DNA from: Pseudomonas asplenii | Lineage (GTDB): Bacteria > Pseudomonadota > Gammaproteobacteria > Pseudomonadales > Pseudomonadaceae | Assembly (NCBI RefSeq): GCF_900105475.1 | Contig: NZ_LT629777.1 | Location: 4,712,001 to 4,776,000 of the forward strand | DNA: 64,000 nucleotides | Direction: 5' to 3' | Shown here: in pieces, positions 55,624 to 63,787 of the stretch | How the letters are laid out: each line of letters starts with the position of its first letter | Numbering within the stretch: position 1 is the stretch's first letter | Translations under genes and position numbers: made by a program | The notes under the pieces: generated by a model | Told to the model about the DNA's origin: nothing | Databases searched by the model: none | What the model saw: only the letters and a program-made list of their open reading frames with translations

Positions 55624-55914
55624 ATGGCCTATCAATCCCTCAGCCCCACAGTGACTGACCGGCATATCCTGTTTATCGATTCCCTTGCGCCATCGCCTGA
55701 CCTGTATGCCTACGCCAATGAACGGTTGCGCGCGGGCAGGGACATGATCGGTAGCTTGACCTGCTTGAACCTGAGCAAGATCGATGACGAGGACCTGGCT
55801 CACTTCATCCAGGGTGCCGCGCTGTTGTTGCGCGATGCTTACGACATCTGGAAGGTGATCGAAACACGCGCACTGGAAGCGGAAAGACAGGCCACTGCCG
55901 CCGTTCAGCCTTGA
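55624..55914 (+). CDS. Small hypothetical protein (96 aa)
   Basis: The protein seems mainly helical and has no signal peptide: LFIDSLAPSPDLYAYANERLRAG and DLAHFIQGAALLLRDAYDIWK. Its layout loosely recalls DUF3077-type small Pseudomonas proteins, but the match is weak. The ATG at 55624 follows a GGAG ribosome site. It converges with acuI. Confidence 0.65.
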   Translation: MAYQSLSPTVTDRHILFIDSLAPSPDLYAYANERLRAGRDMIGSLTCLNLSKIDDEDLAHFIQGAALLLRDAYDIWKVIETRALEAERQATAAVQP

Positions 55915-55988
55915 GGGCAAGTGCGGATGGTTGCTGCAGGCACGCCTCTGCGCCCCTGGAGTTCCGCACCTGCCGTCTCCCGCGCTAT

Positions 55989-56972
55989 CTAGCGGTTCAC
56001 ATCGACAATCAAGCGCCCGCGAATTCTCCCTGCGATCAAATCAGCGGCAGCGGGCAGCGCATCCTCCAGGCTGACCTCCTGGGTCATCATCGACAGCGCT
56101 TCCAGGTCCAGTTCATTGCCCAGGCGCTCCCACGCCTCGACTCGGCGCGCATAGGGCTGCGTCACACTGTTGATACCCAGCAGGCTGATGCCACGCAGAA
56201 TGAACGGCGCGACCGTGGCCGGAAAATCCATACCTTGTGCGAGCCCGCAGGCCGCCACCCAGCCTTCGGACATCGTGCTGGCGCAGGCATTGACCAGCGT
56301 ATGGCTGCCCACCGAATCAATGACCGCCGCCCATTTTTCCTTGCCCAACGGCCGACCTGGGGCAGACAACTCGCCCCGATCAATGATCGTCGTGGCCCCC
56401 AGGCTTCTCAGGTAAGCCTCCTCACTGGCCTTGCCCGTAGCGGCAATGACCGTGTATCCACGGCGCGCGAGCAGGCTCACGGCAAAACTCCCCACGCCAC
56501 CCGTGGCGCCTGTCACCAGCACGGGTCCATGGGCCGGCGTCAATCCACTGCGTTCCAGCGCCATAAGGCAAAGCATGGCGGTGTAGCCAGCCGTGCCGAT
56601 CGCCATCGATTGGCGTTCGGTCAGTTGCTTGGGGTGGGGGATAAGCCAGTCGCCATTCAGACAGGCCTTCTGTGCCAGGCCGCCCCAGTGGCCTTCGCCC
56701 ACGCCCCAGCCGTTGAGCAACACCCGGTCGCCAGGCTGGTAGCGCGGGTCGGTGCTGGTCTCCACAGTGCCGGCCAGGTCGATGCCCGGCACCATGGGAA
56801 AGCTTCGCACTACAGGGCTCTTGCCGGTGATGGCGAGGCCATCCTTGTAGTTCAGCGTGCTGTACGCCACTTTCACCGTGACGTTGCCGGCGGGGAGCTG
56901 GCTTTCCTCCAGGTCGGTGAGTCGCGCGGTGTAATTGTCATCCTGCTTGTCGACCACAATGGCTTTGAACAT
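55989..56972 (-). CDS. acuI: Acrylyl-CoA reductase/YhdH-family NADPH oxidoreductase
   Basis: The protein has 327 residues and belongs to the medium-chain dehydrogenase/reductase family without zinc ligands. It has the AcuI/YhdH pattern: AYSTLNYKDGLAITGKSPVV, FPMVPGIDLAGTV and the nucleotide-binding TGATGGVGSFA. AcuI reduces acryloyl-CoA to propionyl-CoA with NADPH and detoxifies acrylate. AGAGG lies before the ATG. It follows the truncated TetR gene by 28 bases on the same strand, so the pair looks like a remnant of a self-regulated acrylate/electrophile-response operon. Confidence 0.9.
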   Translation of the reverse strand: MFKAIVVDKQDDNYTARLTDLEESQLPAGNVTVKVAYSTLNYKDGLAITGKSPVVRSFPMVPGIDLAGTVETSTDPRYQPGDRVLLNGWGVGEGHWGGLAQKACLNGDWLIPHPKQLTERQSMAIGTAGYTAMLCLMALERSGLTPAHGPVLVTGATGGVGSFAVSLLARRGYTVIAATGKASEEAYLRSLGATTIIDRGELSAPGRPLGKEKWAAVIDSVGSHTLVNACASTMSEGWVAACGLAQGMDFPATVAPFILRGISLLGINSVTQPYARRVEAWERLGNELDLEALSMMTQEVSLEDALPAAADLIAGRIRGRLIVDVNR

Positions 56973-57000
56973 AACCTAACCTCTTTTAGCCCGATCGTAT

Positions 57001-57243
57001 TTAAATGATCCAAGGAGAATCATCGGGTGATGCCTGCAAGAAAGCCCTGCTGTCGAAGTAGTGGTAGAAAGAGCCCTTGGGCACCTGGACCCGTTTCAGC
57101 ACTGTGTCGATGCCGATGGTGGCGAACCCCTGCTCGGTGAGGCTTTCCATGCCGCAGCGCAGCAAGAGTTCCAGCGTATCGCTGTGCTCGCGGGCGATTT
57201 TTGGGGGCCGATCTCGGCGGGTGGTGGGGTTTGAGAGGGGCAT
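57001..57243 (-). pseudogene. TetR-family repressor, C-terminally truncated (AcuR-like)
   Basis: The 80-residue frame contains the complete TetR DNA-binding helix-turn-helix (GFATIGIDTVLKRVQVPKGSFYHYFDS) and then stops after 15 non-family residues. Full TetR proteins have about 190-210 residues, so the ligand-binding and dimerisation domain is missing. Only 28 bases separate the stop from acuI, so the loss is by deletion rather than by a simple frameshift. There is no ribosome site before the ATG. It is probably inactive as a repressor because TetR proteins bind as dimers. Confidence 0.75.
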
Positions 57244-57249
57244 GGGGTT

Positions 57250-57277
57250 AACTTAGACTGATCGCCTCTAATGTCAA
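57250..57277 (-). promoter_or_regulatory. Promoter with embedded operator upstream of the tetR remnant and acuI
   Basis: On the minus strand TTGACA (57277-57272) and TAAGTT (57255-57250) are 16 bases apart. Between and overlapping them lies TTAGA-N9-TCTAA (57271-57253), a 5-bp dyad that fits a TetR operator. The predicted start site falls at or next to the ATG at 57243, suggesting a leaderless transcript. Confidence 0.5.
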
Positions 57278-57367
57278 TAATCTATCTCGTCTACGGCCCT
57301 GGACGCCTTGATTGAATAATCCATCCCCAAATACGTTTTCCGCCGCATTAATGGAGCATTTGACGCA

Positions 57368-57931
57368 ATGGATCTGCAGATTTCAGAAACCTCGGTATTC
57401 ATCACCTATCTGAACGCAGCGATTGCCTTGGCCGCGCTGGGCCTGAGTATCAGTAATCGAAGGACTCAACTGGACAGTTATCGTCTGACCCGCTCCACCC
57501 ACCGGAGCAACACCAATGATTTCCACGTCATTAGCGCTGAGCAATTGGACGACTCAGTGCTGGTAAAGCTGGTTTTCTTTAATCCAGGCGCGGTCGCCGC
57601 AGTGATACAAAGCTTGGCTGTCTATGAAATTCCCCGAGCGATATGGTGGCTGCCACGTCGTTTTGATTGGCTACGACGCAAGCGAATCGAATCCGTCAAA
57701 TGGTGGCCAACGTGTGATGAAAACGAGAAGACACCTCGTTTATTCTCGGACCGTTATCAGCAGTTGCTGGTGAAGGAGAGCCGCGTAATCCTCGTGAGGT
57801 TTGCGGGCAGGATCAATCGTCTCACGCATGCTTTTGAACTGAAGACCAATCATGGCGAAATCACTACTTGGCACACCCTCGATTTCATCGAGAAGAGTTT
57901 TGCATGCCAATCCCATAGGAGTTTCAGCTGA
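57368..57931 (+). CDS. Hypothetical protein with N-terminal membrane segment (187 aa)
   Basis: The protein starts with a short stretch and one probable membrane helix (VFITYLNAAIALAALGLSI) followed by a basic soluble part containing WWLPRRFDWLRRKR. No known domain is recognised. Base composition is lower in GC than the flanking core-like genes. It reads towards the P-loop kinase gene, 85 bases downstream, and the pair could be an acquired unit. Confidence 0.65.
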   Translation: MDLQISETSVFITYLNAAIALAALGLSISNRRTQLDSYRLTRSTHRSNTNDFHVISAEQLDDSVLVKLVFFNPGAVAAVIQSLAVYEIPRAIWWLPRRFDWLRRKRIESVKWWPTCDENEKTPRLFSDRYQQLLVKESRVILVRFAGRINRLTHAFELKTNHGEITTWHTLDFIEKSFACQSHRSFS

Positions 57932-58016
57932 GGTATCACGGTAAGCCGCCCCATGGCTTACCTGTTTCATGCCATTCAAACTGTCTCAGCTCAAACCAAC
58001 AACCGAAGGATAGGGA

Positions 58017-58526
58017 ATGCTCATCGTCTTCAGCGGCCTCCCAGGCACCGGCAAAACGACTATTGCCAAGGAGCTGGCGGAAAGAACAGGCGCCGTCTAT
58101 CTGCGGATCGACACGATCGAGCAAGCGATTCGCAACTCGGGCGTTCTGGCAGAGGATGTGGGGTGCAGTGGTTATCGGGTCGCCAATGAGCTTGCGCTGA
58201 GTAACCTGCGCCTGGGCCGCCTGGTTATCGTCGACTGTGTGAACCCGGTCAGTGAAAGCCGCAAGGCGTGGAGTGATATCGCCGCTCGTTCCGGAGTTCG
58301 GTTGGTCAATATCCAGGTGATTTGTACCGACAAACACGAACATCAGCGCCGAGTGGAAACAAGGGAGGTTGATATCCTGGGGCTGACGCCACCCACCTGG
58401 CAATCGGTGCTTGAGCATGAATATGAAGCGTGGGAGGACGCGCCGTTCAGCGTCGACACCGCCATGGTGTCTCCGGCGGAAGCGGTTGCGATGATCATTG
58501 GCGCTTTCTTCGGCACTAATCGGTAG
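58017..58526 (+). CDS. P-loop kinase/AAA_33-type ATPase (169 aa)
   Basis: Walker A is GLPGTGKT at residues 7-14, directly after the first strand, and LVIVDCVNPV is the likely Walker B strand. The size and layout fit small-molecule kinases of the AAA_33/zeta/chloramphenicol-phosphotransferase-like group. It should be cytoplasmic and phosphorylate a small substrate; which one is unknown. The ATG at 58017 follows AAGGATAGGGA. It converges with the DUF3077 gene with only 32 bases between stops. Confidence 0.8.
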   Translation: MLIVFSGLPGTGKTTIAKELAERTGAVYLRIDTIEQAIRNSGVLAEDVGCSGYRVANELALSNLRLGRLVIVDCVNPVSESRKAWSDIAARSGVRLVNIQVICTDKHEHQRRVETREVDILGLTPPTWQSVLEHEYEAWEDAPFSVDTAMVSPAEAVAMIIGAFFGTNR

Positions 58527-58558
58527 CCGCAAAAGACCACGGCCACCGATTGTCTTAC

Positions 58559-58978
58559 TCAACTGCCCGCGGTAGCTGTGGACCCGTCGAGCAAGGCGTC
58601 CACGACCGTTCGGGACAAGGTGATGGAGTGAATCAGCCCCAACAGCAGATCCCGTTCGAAGCCATCCAGGCGCGGGCAGAGTTCATCGGCGTTCAGTTCG
58701 GCCGATTTGAGCAACTGCGATACTTGGTTAAGGGCGACTTGGGCGGTGACGCCGGCTTGAACGGCGAACAGCGAGTCAACTGAAGGTTGGTCGGCGCCGA
58801 CAGTGCGGAACGCTGTGTGGGAGAGAGTATCGAGCGGTGTTGGCGACGGTTGGGGAGGGGGGTGAGATCCGATCTGAGCCAGAGAGTCATGCATGACCTT
58901 TCTCCGATAGTCGGCTTTTTCTTGGGGACTGGATACACGGCTGGGCGGTGGATCAGGGGTGATTTTCTTGATCATCAT
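58559..58978 (-). CDS. DUF3077-family small protein (139 aa)
   Basis: The C-terminal half matches the DUF3077 pattern of Pseudomonas small proteins (LFAVQAGVTAQVALNQVSQLL, then FERDLLLGLIHSITLSRTVVDALLDG). The N-terminal half is Pro-rich and variable. The start at 58978 (first of two Met codons) has an excellent AAGGAG ribosome site. The frame continues upstream but that part coincides with a structured RNA region and is very probably untranslated. Function is unknown. Confidence 0.8.
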   Translation of the reverse strand: MMIKKITPDPPPSRVSSPQEKADYRRKVMHDSLAQIGSHPPPQPSPTPLDTLSHTAFRTVGADQPSVDSLFAVQAGVTAQVALNQVSQLLKSAELNADELCPRLDGFERDLLLGLIHSITLSRTVVDALLDGSTATAGS

Positions 58979-59050
58979 GACGCTCCTTCTTCTATGAGTG
59001 GAACCCGTCATCTCACGCTGCAAAACGCAAAGGTGACGAGCTGAACGCAG

Positions 59051-59230
59051 GTTTGCAGACCGGGAAGAAGGTTCCGGCAGGCCGAAGCCTCCTGCGCACA
59101 GCTCGTCATAACGCGAGCATAGAAAAGCCGCATTAGCGACGATGTGCGCCTTCTTCAAACCCGGGCTGCAAACCCCGTATCGCTGAATATGCAGCGACGT
59201 TGGGACTGTAGACCTGAGAGGAAGGCGCAC
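59051..59230 (-). promoter_or_regulatory. Highly structured leader upstream of the DUF3077 gene (candidate cis-regulatory RNA or ncRNA)
   Basis: Read on the minus strand. P1 is a 20-bp stem between 59149-59173 and 59051-59071 with one mismatch and a 4-base bulge. P2 (59143-59148 with 59095-59100) stacks directly on it, P3 (59114-59118 with 59101-59105) is adjacent to P2, and P4 (59087-59090 with 59079-59082) is closed by a cUUCGg tetraloop. The segment 59144-59156, used in P1/P2, can instead pair with 59218-59230 (12 of 13 matches), giving an alternative hairpin enclosing another dyad (59180-59197). Two exclusive folds are the architecture of a switch or attenuator. No Rfam family was identified. 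Confidence 0.55.
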
Positions 59231-59473
59231 TCAATATTGTCCCATGCCGGAATTGCGTAGGAAACAGAGGGGTTTTCGGAAGGCCGTTTCGTGCATTTAC
59301 TAGATGTTTCGGGAGAGTGGTTTTGGATGAAAAAATTCACCTCGAAGTCCTTTTAAAACCAAACCTGATGATCAGGATTCTGACCTGGTAGTCGGCGACG
59401 CCAATACCGTTTAGGCGCGAATTCCAACGGCACTTCCTGCCACCTGTACTTCTGCACATTGGCCGCGACGATC
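59231..59473. other. 243-bp gap, no gene seen
   Basis: The stretch between the structured leader and the LuxR gene end has no credible frame. Its right-hand part is AT-richer. The promoter for the leader should lie near 59231-59290 on the minus strand (ACAATATT at 59234-59241 is a possible -10). Confidence 0.35.
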
Positions 59474-60253
59474 TCAAGAACCCTCCAACTCCACAAACCC
59501 CAACTCCCGAATAAACAACGAAAACAGCTCCGGCTGCGAAGAAATATCCAGCTTTGCGTACAAATGCCGCCGGTGCGCCTTGATGGTCTCCGGCGAGATC
59601 CCCAGCCGCTGCGCCATGGCCTTCGACGAATACCCGCGCAGAATCAGCCGGGCGATTTCCAGCTCTCGCTCCGACAGCACCCCCTGACCAAACTTCGCCA
59701 GCGCATCACCCGCCGGCGGCTGCACCGGTACGGAAATGCCCATGCGGGTCCAGTTCTGGTCGAGCAGGGCCAGTACCCAGCTGCTGATCAGGCTCAGTTT
59801 TCCCAGCTCCGCCGAATCAAACGTCCGGCGCATCCCAAGCGACAGCGACAGCCCCCCATCCGGTAGCTGCAGCAAAAACTGCACCTCATCCTCCAGTACA
59901 TGGTCCTGGAAGTAGTTCAGGTAATAGTCCGCTTGCCAGAAATGGTCCGGCGCGACTTCCTCCAGATGGTAGAAACCACTGGCCAGGCCTTCGCGAGCGG
60001 CCTGGTAGAACGGGTCCAGCAGGTACAATCCATCGAGGTACAGCTCTCCCGCCGCAGGTGCCGGCGCCGCGTCATATTCCTCCAGCACGTGGGGCGCGCC
60101 CTGGGAGGGGAAGTGAATCGCCAGCGCATTGTCGAACGGTACCCAATGGCGCAGAACCAGGATCAACTGTCGCCAGAAGCGCGGGCTGCCGATTTGCTCG
60201 ATCGTGCGTGCCAATGCGGTATGGCTGGCGACTTCGTTGAAAAGTATGTCCAC
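59474..60253 (-). CDS. LuxR-family regulator (no acyl-homoserine-lactone domain recognised)
   Basis: The protein has 259 residues. Residues 193-255 form a LuxR/GerE helix-turn-helix (LSERELEIARLILRGYSSKAMAQRLGI up to TIKAHRRHLYAKL). The N-terminal part is not a receiver and lacks the autoinducer-binding pattern I would expect. It is transcribed divergently from the amino-acid permease and P1 peptidase genes, across a 193-bp region, and probably controls them. Confidence 0.88.
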   Translation of the reverse strand: MDILFNEVASHTALARTIEQIGSPRFWRQLILVLRHWVPFDNALAIHFPSQGAPHVLEEYDAAPAPAAGELYLDGLYLLDPFYQAAREGLASGFYHLEEVAPDHFWQADYYLNYFQDHVLEDEVQFLLQLPDGGLSLSLGMRRTFDSAELGKLSLISSWVLALLDQNWTRMGISVPVQPPAGDALAKFGQGVLSERELEIARLILRGYSSKAMAQRLGISPETIKAHRRHLYAKLDISSQPELFSLFIRELGFVELEGS

Positions 60254-60310
60254 GATGGCTTCCTGGAAACGGGTAGGGCATTGGCGCCCGATTTGCCGAA
60301 GCTGTCAACC

Positions 60311-60320
60311 GGGGTACCCC
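60311..60320. promoter_or_regulatory. Perfect palindrome in the luxR/permease divergent region
   Basis: GGGGTACCCC is a 10-base perfect palindrome midway between the divergent luxR and permease starts. LuxR-type regulators bind such dyads, so it is a candidate operator. No other strong dyad was noticed in the 193-base region. Confidence 0.4.
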
Positions 60321-60446
60321 ATAGAGGGAATTGCCCAGCCGGGTGTATCTGCCTAGATTCAGACCCATGAAGCGAGCCGTCGAGCTCGCAACCGATCGAT
60401 TTCTGGTTCTGCCTCCAACACCTAAAACAACGTGAGGATGAACACC

Positions 60447-61816
60447 ATGACGTCTGCGCCACCCCCTAAGCTATCCCCTGAGCTCAAGCCCACGCTGAGC
60501 ATCCCTGATGTCGTCGCTATCACCGTCTCCTCGGTGACGCCGCCAGTTCCGTATTTGTCATTGCGCCCTTTGCCATCGCCCAGGCCGGTACCGGGGTGAT
60601 CTGGGCGTTCATTCTGGGCGGCGTACTGGCGCTGATGTTTGCCCTTTGCTACGCGGAGCTGGGCCGGGCACACAGTGCCGCTGGCGGCGAATACGTGTTC
60701 GCCAAGCGGGTCTTTGGTGGCATGGCCGGTTACGCCACGTTTCTCACCGTGCTGGCCATGCTGCTGTTCATTCCGCCGGTGCTGGCAACCGGCGCTGCGA
60801 CCTATCTCAACGCGGCACTGGGCACGCAGTTCGATGGGCAGACCGTCGCGCTGGTCATCGTGACCCTGAGTTATCTGCTCGGCATCCTCAATATCAAGCT
60901 CAACGCCTGGGTGACCGGCAGTTGTCTGCTTCTGGAGGTGGCGGCGTTGATGGTTATCGTGGTGTTGGGCTTCGGTCATGCCCAGCAACCGATTGCCAGC
61001 CTGCTCAGCCCGGTTGCGCTCGATAACGGGGTACTGCATGCGGCGCCCTGGGCATTGGTCATTGGCGCCGTGGGCACTGCGCTGTTTTCCTTCAACGGCT
61101 ATGGCGGCGCAGTGTTGCTGGCCGAGGACATGAAGTGCGCCGGGCGGGGCATTCCCAAGGCGGTGCTGTGGTCACTGGTGCTGGTGGTGGCCATCGAGTT
61201 GATTCCACTGGTGGCGCTGCTGGTCGGGGCGCCGTCGCTTGAAGCCATGTTGGCGAGCCCGGATCCGATTGGCTACCTGCTGACGGCCCACGGTAACGAA
61301 ACGCTGTCGCGGCTGGTCAGTGCGGGGATTTTCCTGTCGGTGTTCAACGCCATCATCGCCCTGGTGATCCAGATCGGCCGAGTGATCTACAGCAGTGGCC
61401 GTGATGAGCTGTGGATGCCCACCCTGAACCGCGCCTTCACCCGTATCCATCCCAAGTGGGATTCGCCGTGGTTGGCTACGCTGTTCCTGGCTGTGCCTTC
61501 GGCTGCCTTGACCTTCAGTTCCAATCTGTCGGAGCTCACGTCGTTCACCGTGTTGCTGATTCTGTGCGTCTATCTGGTCGTGGGTCTGTGCGCGTTGTTC
61601 AGTCGCGTGCGGCGCCGTGACCGTGAGCACCCGTACCGGATGCCGCTGTGGCCGCTGCCGGCATTGGCCGCCGTGATGGGCGCGGGGTATCTGCTGATCA
61701 CCTTGCTGGGTAGCGCGTCTGCCCGGGATATTTTCATTATTCTGGGAATTCTGTTCACTTCTGTAGTGCTCTATGGCACCTACGGCAAGCTGAGCCCAGC
61801 TTTCCAGAAACTTTAA
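60447..61816 (+). pseudogene. APC-family amino-acid permease with one-base frameshift near the N-terminus
   Basis: An ATG at 60447 with a GAGGA ribosome site opens a frame typical of APC permeases (LSIPDVVAITVSSVTP) that runs out at a stop near 60596. After residue ~34 the expected continuation (SSVFVIAPFAIAQAGTGVIWAF) is in another frame, one base short, at about 60538-60545 (CGCCGCCAG where a further G or C is expected). The rest is intact to 61816, with about eleven membrane helices and GEYVFAKRVFGGMAGY. A GTG at 60596 could start a protein lacking the first helix. It is either a real one-base deletion or a sequencing error. Downstream lies the P1 peptidase gene after 12 bases, so substrate import and hydrolysis seem linked. 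Confidence 0.8.
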
Positions 61817-61828
61817 GCGAGAGGCAGG

Positions 61829-62956
61829 ATGCGAGCACGCGACTTTGGTATCACCCTGGGCCTGGGGAAGCCGGGGCCCCACAACGCAATCACCGACGTA
61901 CCGGGTGTGCGGGTCGGCCACGCGACGCTGGACAAGGTCCATGACGGCAAACCTGTACGCACGGGTGTCAGCGTCATCGAGCCACGCGTCGCAGCGGCGC
62001 GTTATCAGCCATGCTTCGCCGGCTGCCATGTGCTGAACGGCAATGGTGATGCCACTGGCCTTGAATGGATTAGAGAAGCGGGTTTGCTGACGACGCCGAT
62101 TGCGACCACCAACACCCACAGTGTCGGCGTGGTACGTGACGCGCTGATCGCCCATGAGCATGCGACCCTGGCGGACACGTCGACCTACTGGTGCATGCCG
62201 GTGGTGATGGAGACCTACGATGGTGTGTTGAACGACATCTGGGGCCAGCATGTGAATGCCGAGCTGGTTCACCAGGCGCTCGCGGCGGCCAGCGCCGGGC
62301 CTGTGGCGGAAGGAGCCGTGGGTGGCGGTACCGGCATGATCTGCCATGAGTTCAAGGGCGGAATCGGTACTGCGTCACGGGCATTGTCGGCGGAGCAGGG
62401 TGGCTGGACCGTGGGGGCCTTTGTCCAGGCCAACCATGGCCAGCGCCGCGACCTGAGGGTGGACGGCTATCCCGTCGGCCGGCGGCTACAGGATCTGCCG
62501 TCGCCTTTCGGGGAGCAGGATACGCCGGGCATGGGCTCGATCGTGGTGGTGTTGGCCACCGATGCGCCGTTGCTGCCACACCAATGTCAGCGTCTGGCGC
62601 AGCGGGCTTCATTGGGCATCGCCCGTACGGGCGGTGGCACCGATGATTCCAGTGGCGATATTTTCCTGGCGTTCTCGACGGGTAATACGGGGCTGGCGCC
62701 GGCCGATTACAACCGCCGCGATCTGCCCAGGACGGCCCAGGTGGACATGGTCAATAACGATTACATCTCGCCGCTGTTCGCGGCGGCGGCCGAGGCGGTG
62801 GAGGAGGCGATTATCAATGCGCTACTGGCCGGTCGGCCGATGCTGGCAGGGGATGGGCGAGAGGTGCCGGCGTTGCAGGGCAAGCGTCTGATAGAGGCCC
62901 TGGAGGCGGTAGGTTGGCAGGCTAGAGTAGACACCAAATCCGGGGCAAAAGCGTAA
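61829..62956 (+). CDS. P1-family peptidase (DmpA/BapA type)
   Basis: The protein has 375 residues and belongs to the N-terminal-nucleophile DmpA family. GHxTL and TGVSVIEPR at the start, GAVGGGTGMICHEFKGGIGTAS in the middle (core GGGTGMICHEFKGG) and the processing site GMGS with Ser237 are typical; the precursor should self-cleave before Ser237, leaving it as catalytic N-terminal residue. Members cleave beta-alanyl or D-aminoacyl peptides. A GAGAGGCAGG ribosome site precedes the ATG, 12 bases after the permease stop. Confidence 0.9.
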   Translation: MRARDFGITLGLGKPGPHNAITDVPGVRVGHATLDKVHDGKPVRTGVSVIEPRVAAARYQPCFAGCHVLNGNGDATGLEWIREAGLLTTPIATTNTHSVGVVRDALIAHEHATLADTSTYWCMPVVMETYDGVLNDIWGQHVNAELVHQALAAASAGPVAEGAVGGGTGMICHEFKGGIGTASRALSAEQGGWTVGAFVQANHGQRRDLRVDGYPVGRRLQDLPSPFGEQDTPGMGSIVVVLATDAPLLPHQCQRLAQRASLGIARTGGGTDDSSGDIFLAFSTGNTGLAPADYNRRDLPRTAQVDMVNNDYISPLFAAAAEAVEEAIINALLAGRPMLAGDGREVPALQGKRLIEALEAVGWQARVDTKSGAKA

Positions 62957-63000
62957 TTGAATTGTTGGTGTGAGTAGCCGTGCTAGCCAAGTGTCAGCCA

Positions 63001-63028
63001 AAGCACAGGAGATGTTCCTCCTGTGCTT
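63001..63028. terminator. Hairpin between convergent peptidase and SHOCT genes
   Basis: A perfect 11-bp stem (63001-63011 with 63018-63028) and a 6-base loop lie between the two convergent stop codons. No T run is present on either side. It probably acts as a shared, bidirectional transcript end. Confidence 0.6.
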
Positions 63029-63072
63029 GCTGCATCGAGATGCGTACTAGCGAGTTTTACAGCAAAAGCCGA

Positions 63073-63483
63073 TCAGATTGACTCAAGAATCTCTCTACGG
63101 CGGCTGCTGTATTCGTCCTCATCAATAAGATTGCGCTCTTTGAGAGACAACAGCTTTTGCAGGCGTGCTTCGATATCATTCACTGGAGGGAGGATAACGT
63201 GAGCATCCAGCGTGCGTTCACTAGCACCGGCACACGCCGCGTTGATGTCGTTCATCAGCGCGATTTCATCAAACACGGTTTGACCTTTTTTATCGCGCAT
63301 CAGATTCGAATAGATTCGCCCCAAGGCCAAAGTCTGCTGACGCAAATCAGCATTGCGCGGGTCAGCTTTGAGGCTTGCCAGCGAACTTTGATAGGCTTCA
63401 CGTGCTTTCTTTTTAGCCTTTTCCTGAGCATTCGCCCACCAAACCACAATGATGACAACGGCAATTAGAATGACCCAGATCAT
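63073..63483 (-). CDS. SHOCT-domain membrane protein (136 aa)
   Basis: Beginning at the ATG at 63483 (AAGGGA ribosome site) the protein has an N-terminal membrane helix ([13 protein letters not shown]), a lysine-rich stretch and a helical middle. The last ~34 residues ([22 protein letters not shown] up to RRREILESI) match the SHOCT short C-terminal domain, common in small bacterial membrane or phage-related proteins. A longer open frame upstream (to 63645) has no anchor at its end and is not needed. Function is unknown. Confidence 0.8.
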   Translation of the reverse strand: MIWVILIAVVIIVVWWANAQEKAKKKAREAYQSSLASLKADPRNADLRQQTLALGRIYSNLMRDKKGQTVFDEIALMNDINAACAGASERTLDAHVILPPVNDIEARLQKLLSLKERNLIDEDEYSSRRREILESI

Positions 63484-63787
63484 TTTGACAATCCCTTGAT
63501 GGAGTGAGTGACGCCCGAGTGCAGATGATACTACATCGCCATATGCTGGTTCTAGAAAGGGCGCCTTTTGTAGGGAGGCGCGGCGAGAAGTGCCGGCAGA
63601 ACCTTGCGGGCCCTGTGTGACGGCCGTCTGCGCAGGCTCTGCCAACGTTTACAACAGCCGCCTTCAAAAACGCCTCAATGAACATATCCAGGCGTTATTG
63701 TGTCGTCGATCACCCCCGGTGTCAGGATAGTTGTCGCCTCTCCGAATTTTCCTGAAAACGCAGATCGGGGGCGGAAAGAGACTGTTC
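63484..63787. other. 304-bp gap before the transposase, probably containing an IS end
   Basis: No credible gene is seen. The left end of the insertion element that follows must lie in this stretch (a CCGGTGTCAGGATAG sequence near 63718 is a possible end), but without the right end in the window the terminal inverted repeat cannot be checked. Confidence 0.4.

Noticed and set aside
58979-59230. 84-residue N-terminal extension of the DUF3077 frame
   Set aside because: The real start has an excellent ribosome site and the extension coincides with paired RNA segments; it has Cys/Arg-rich sequence unlike the family.
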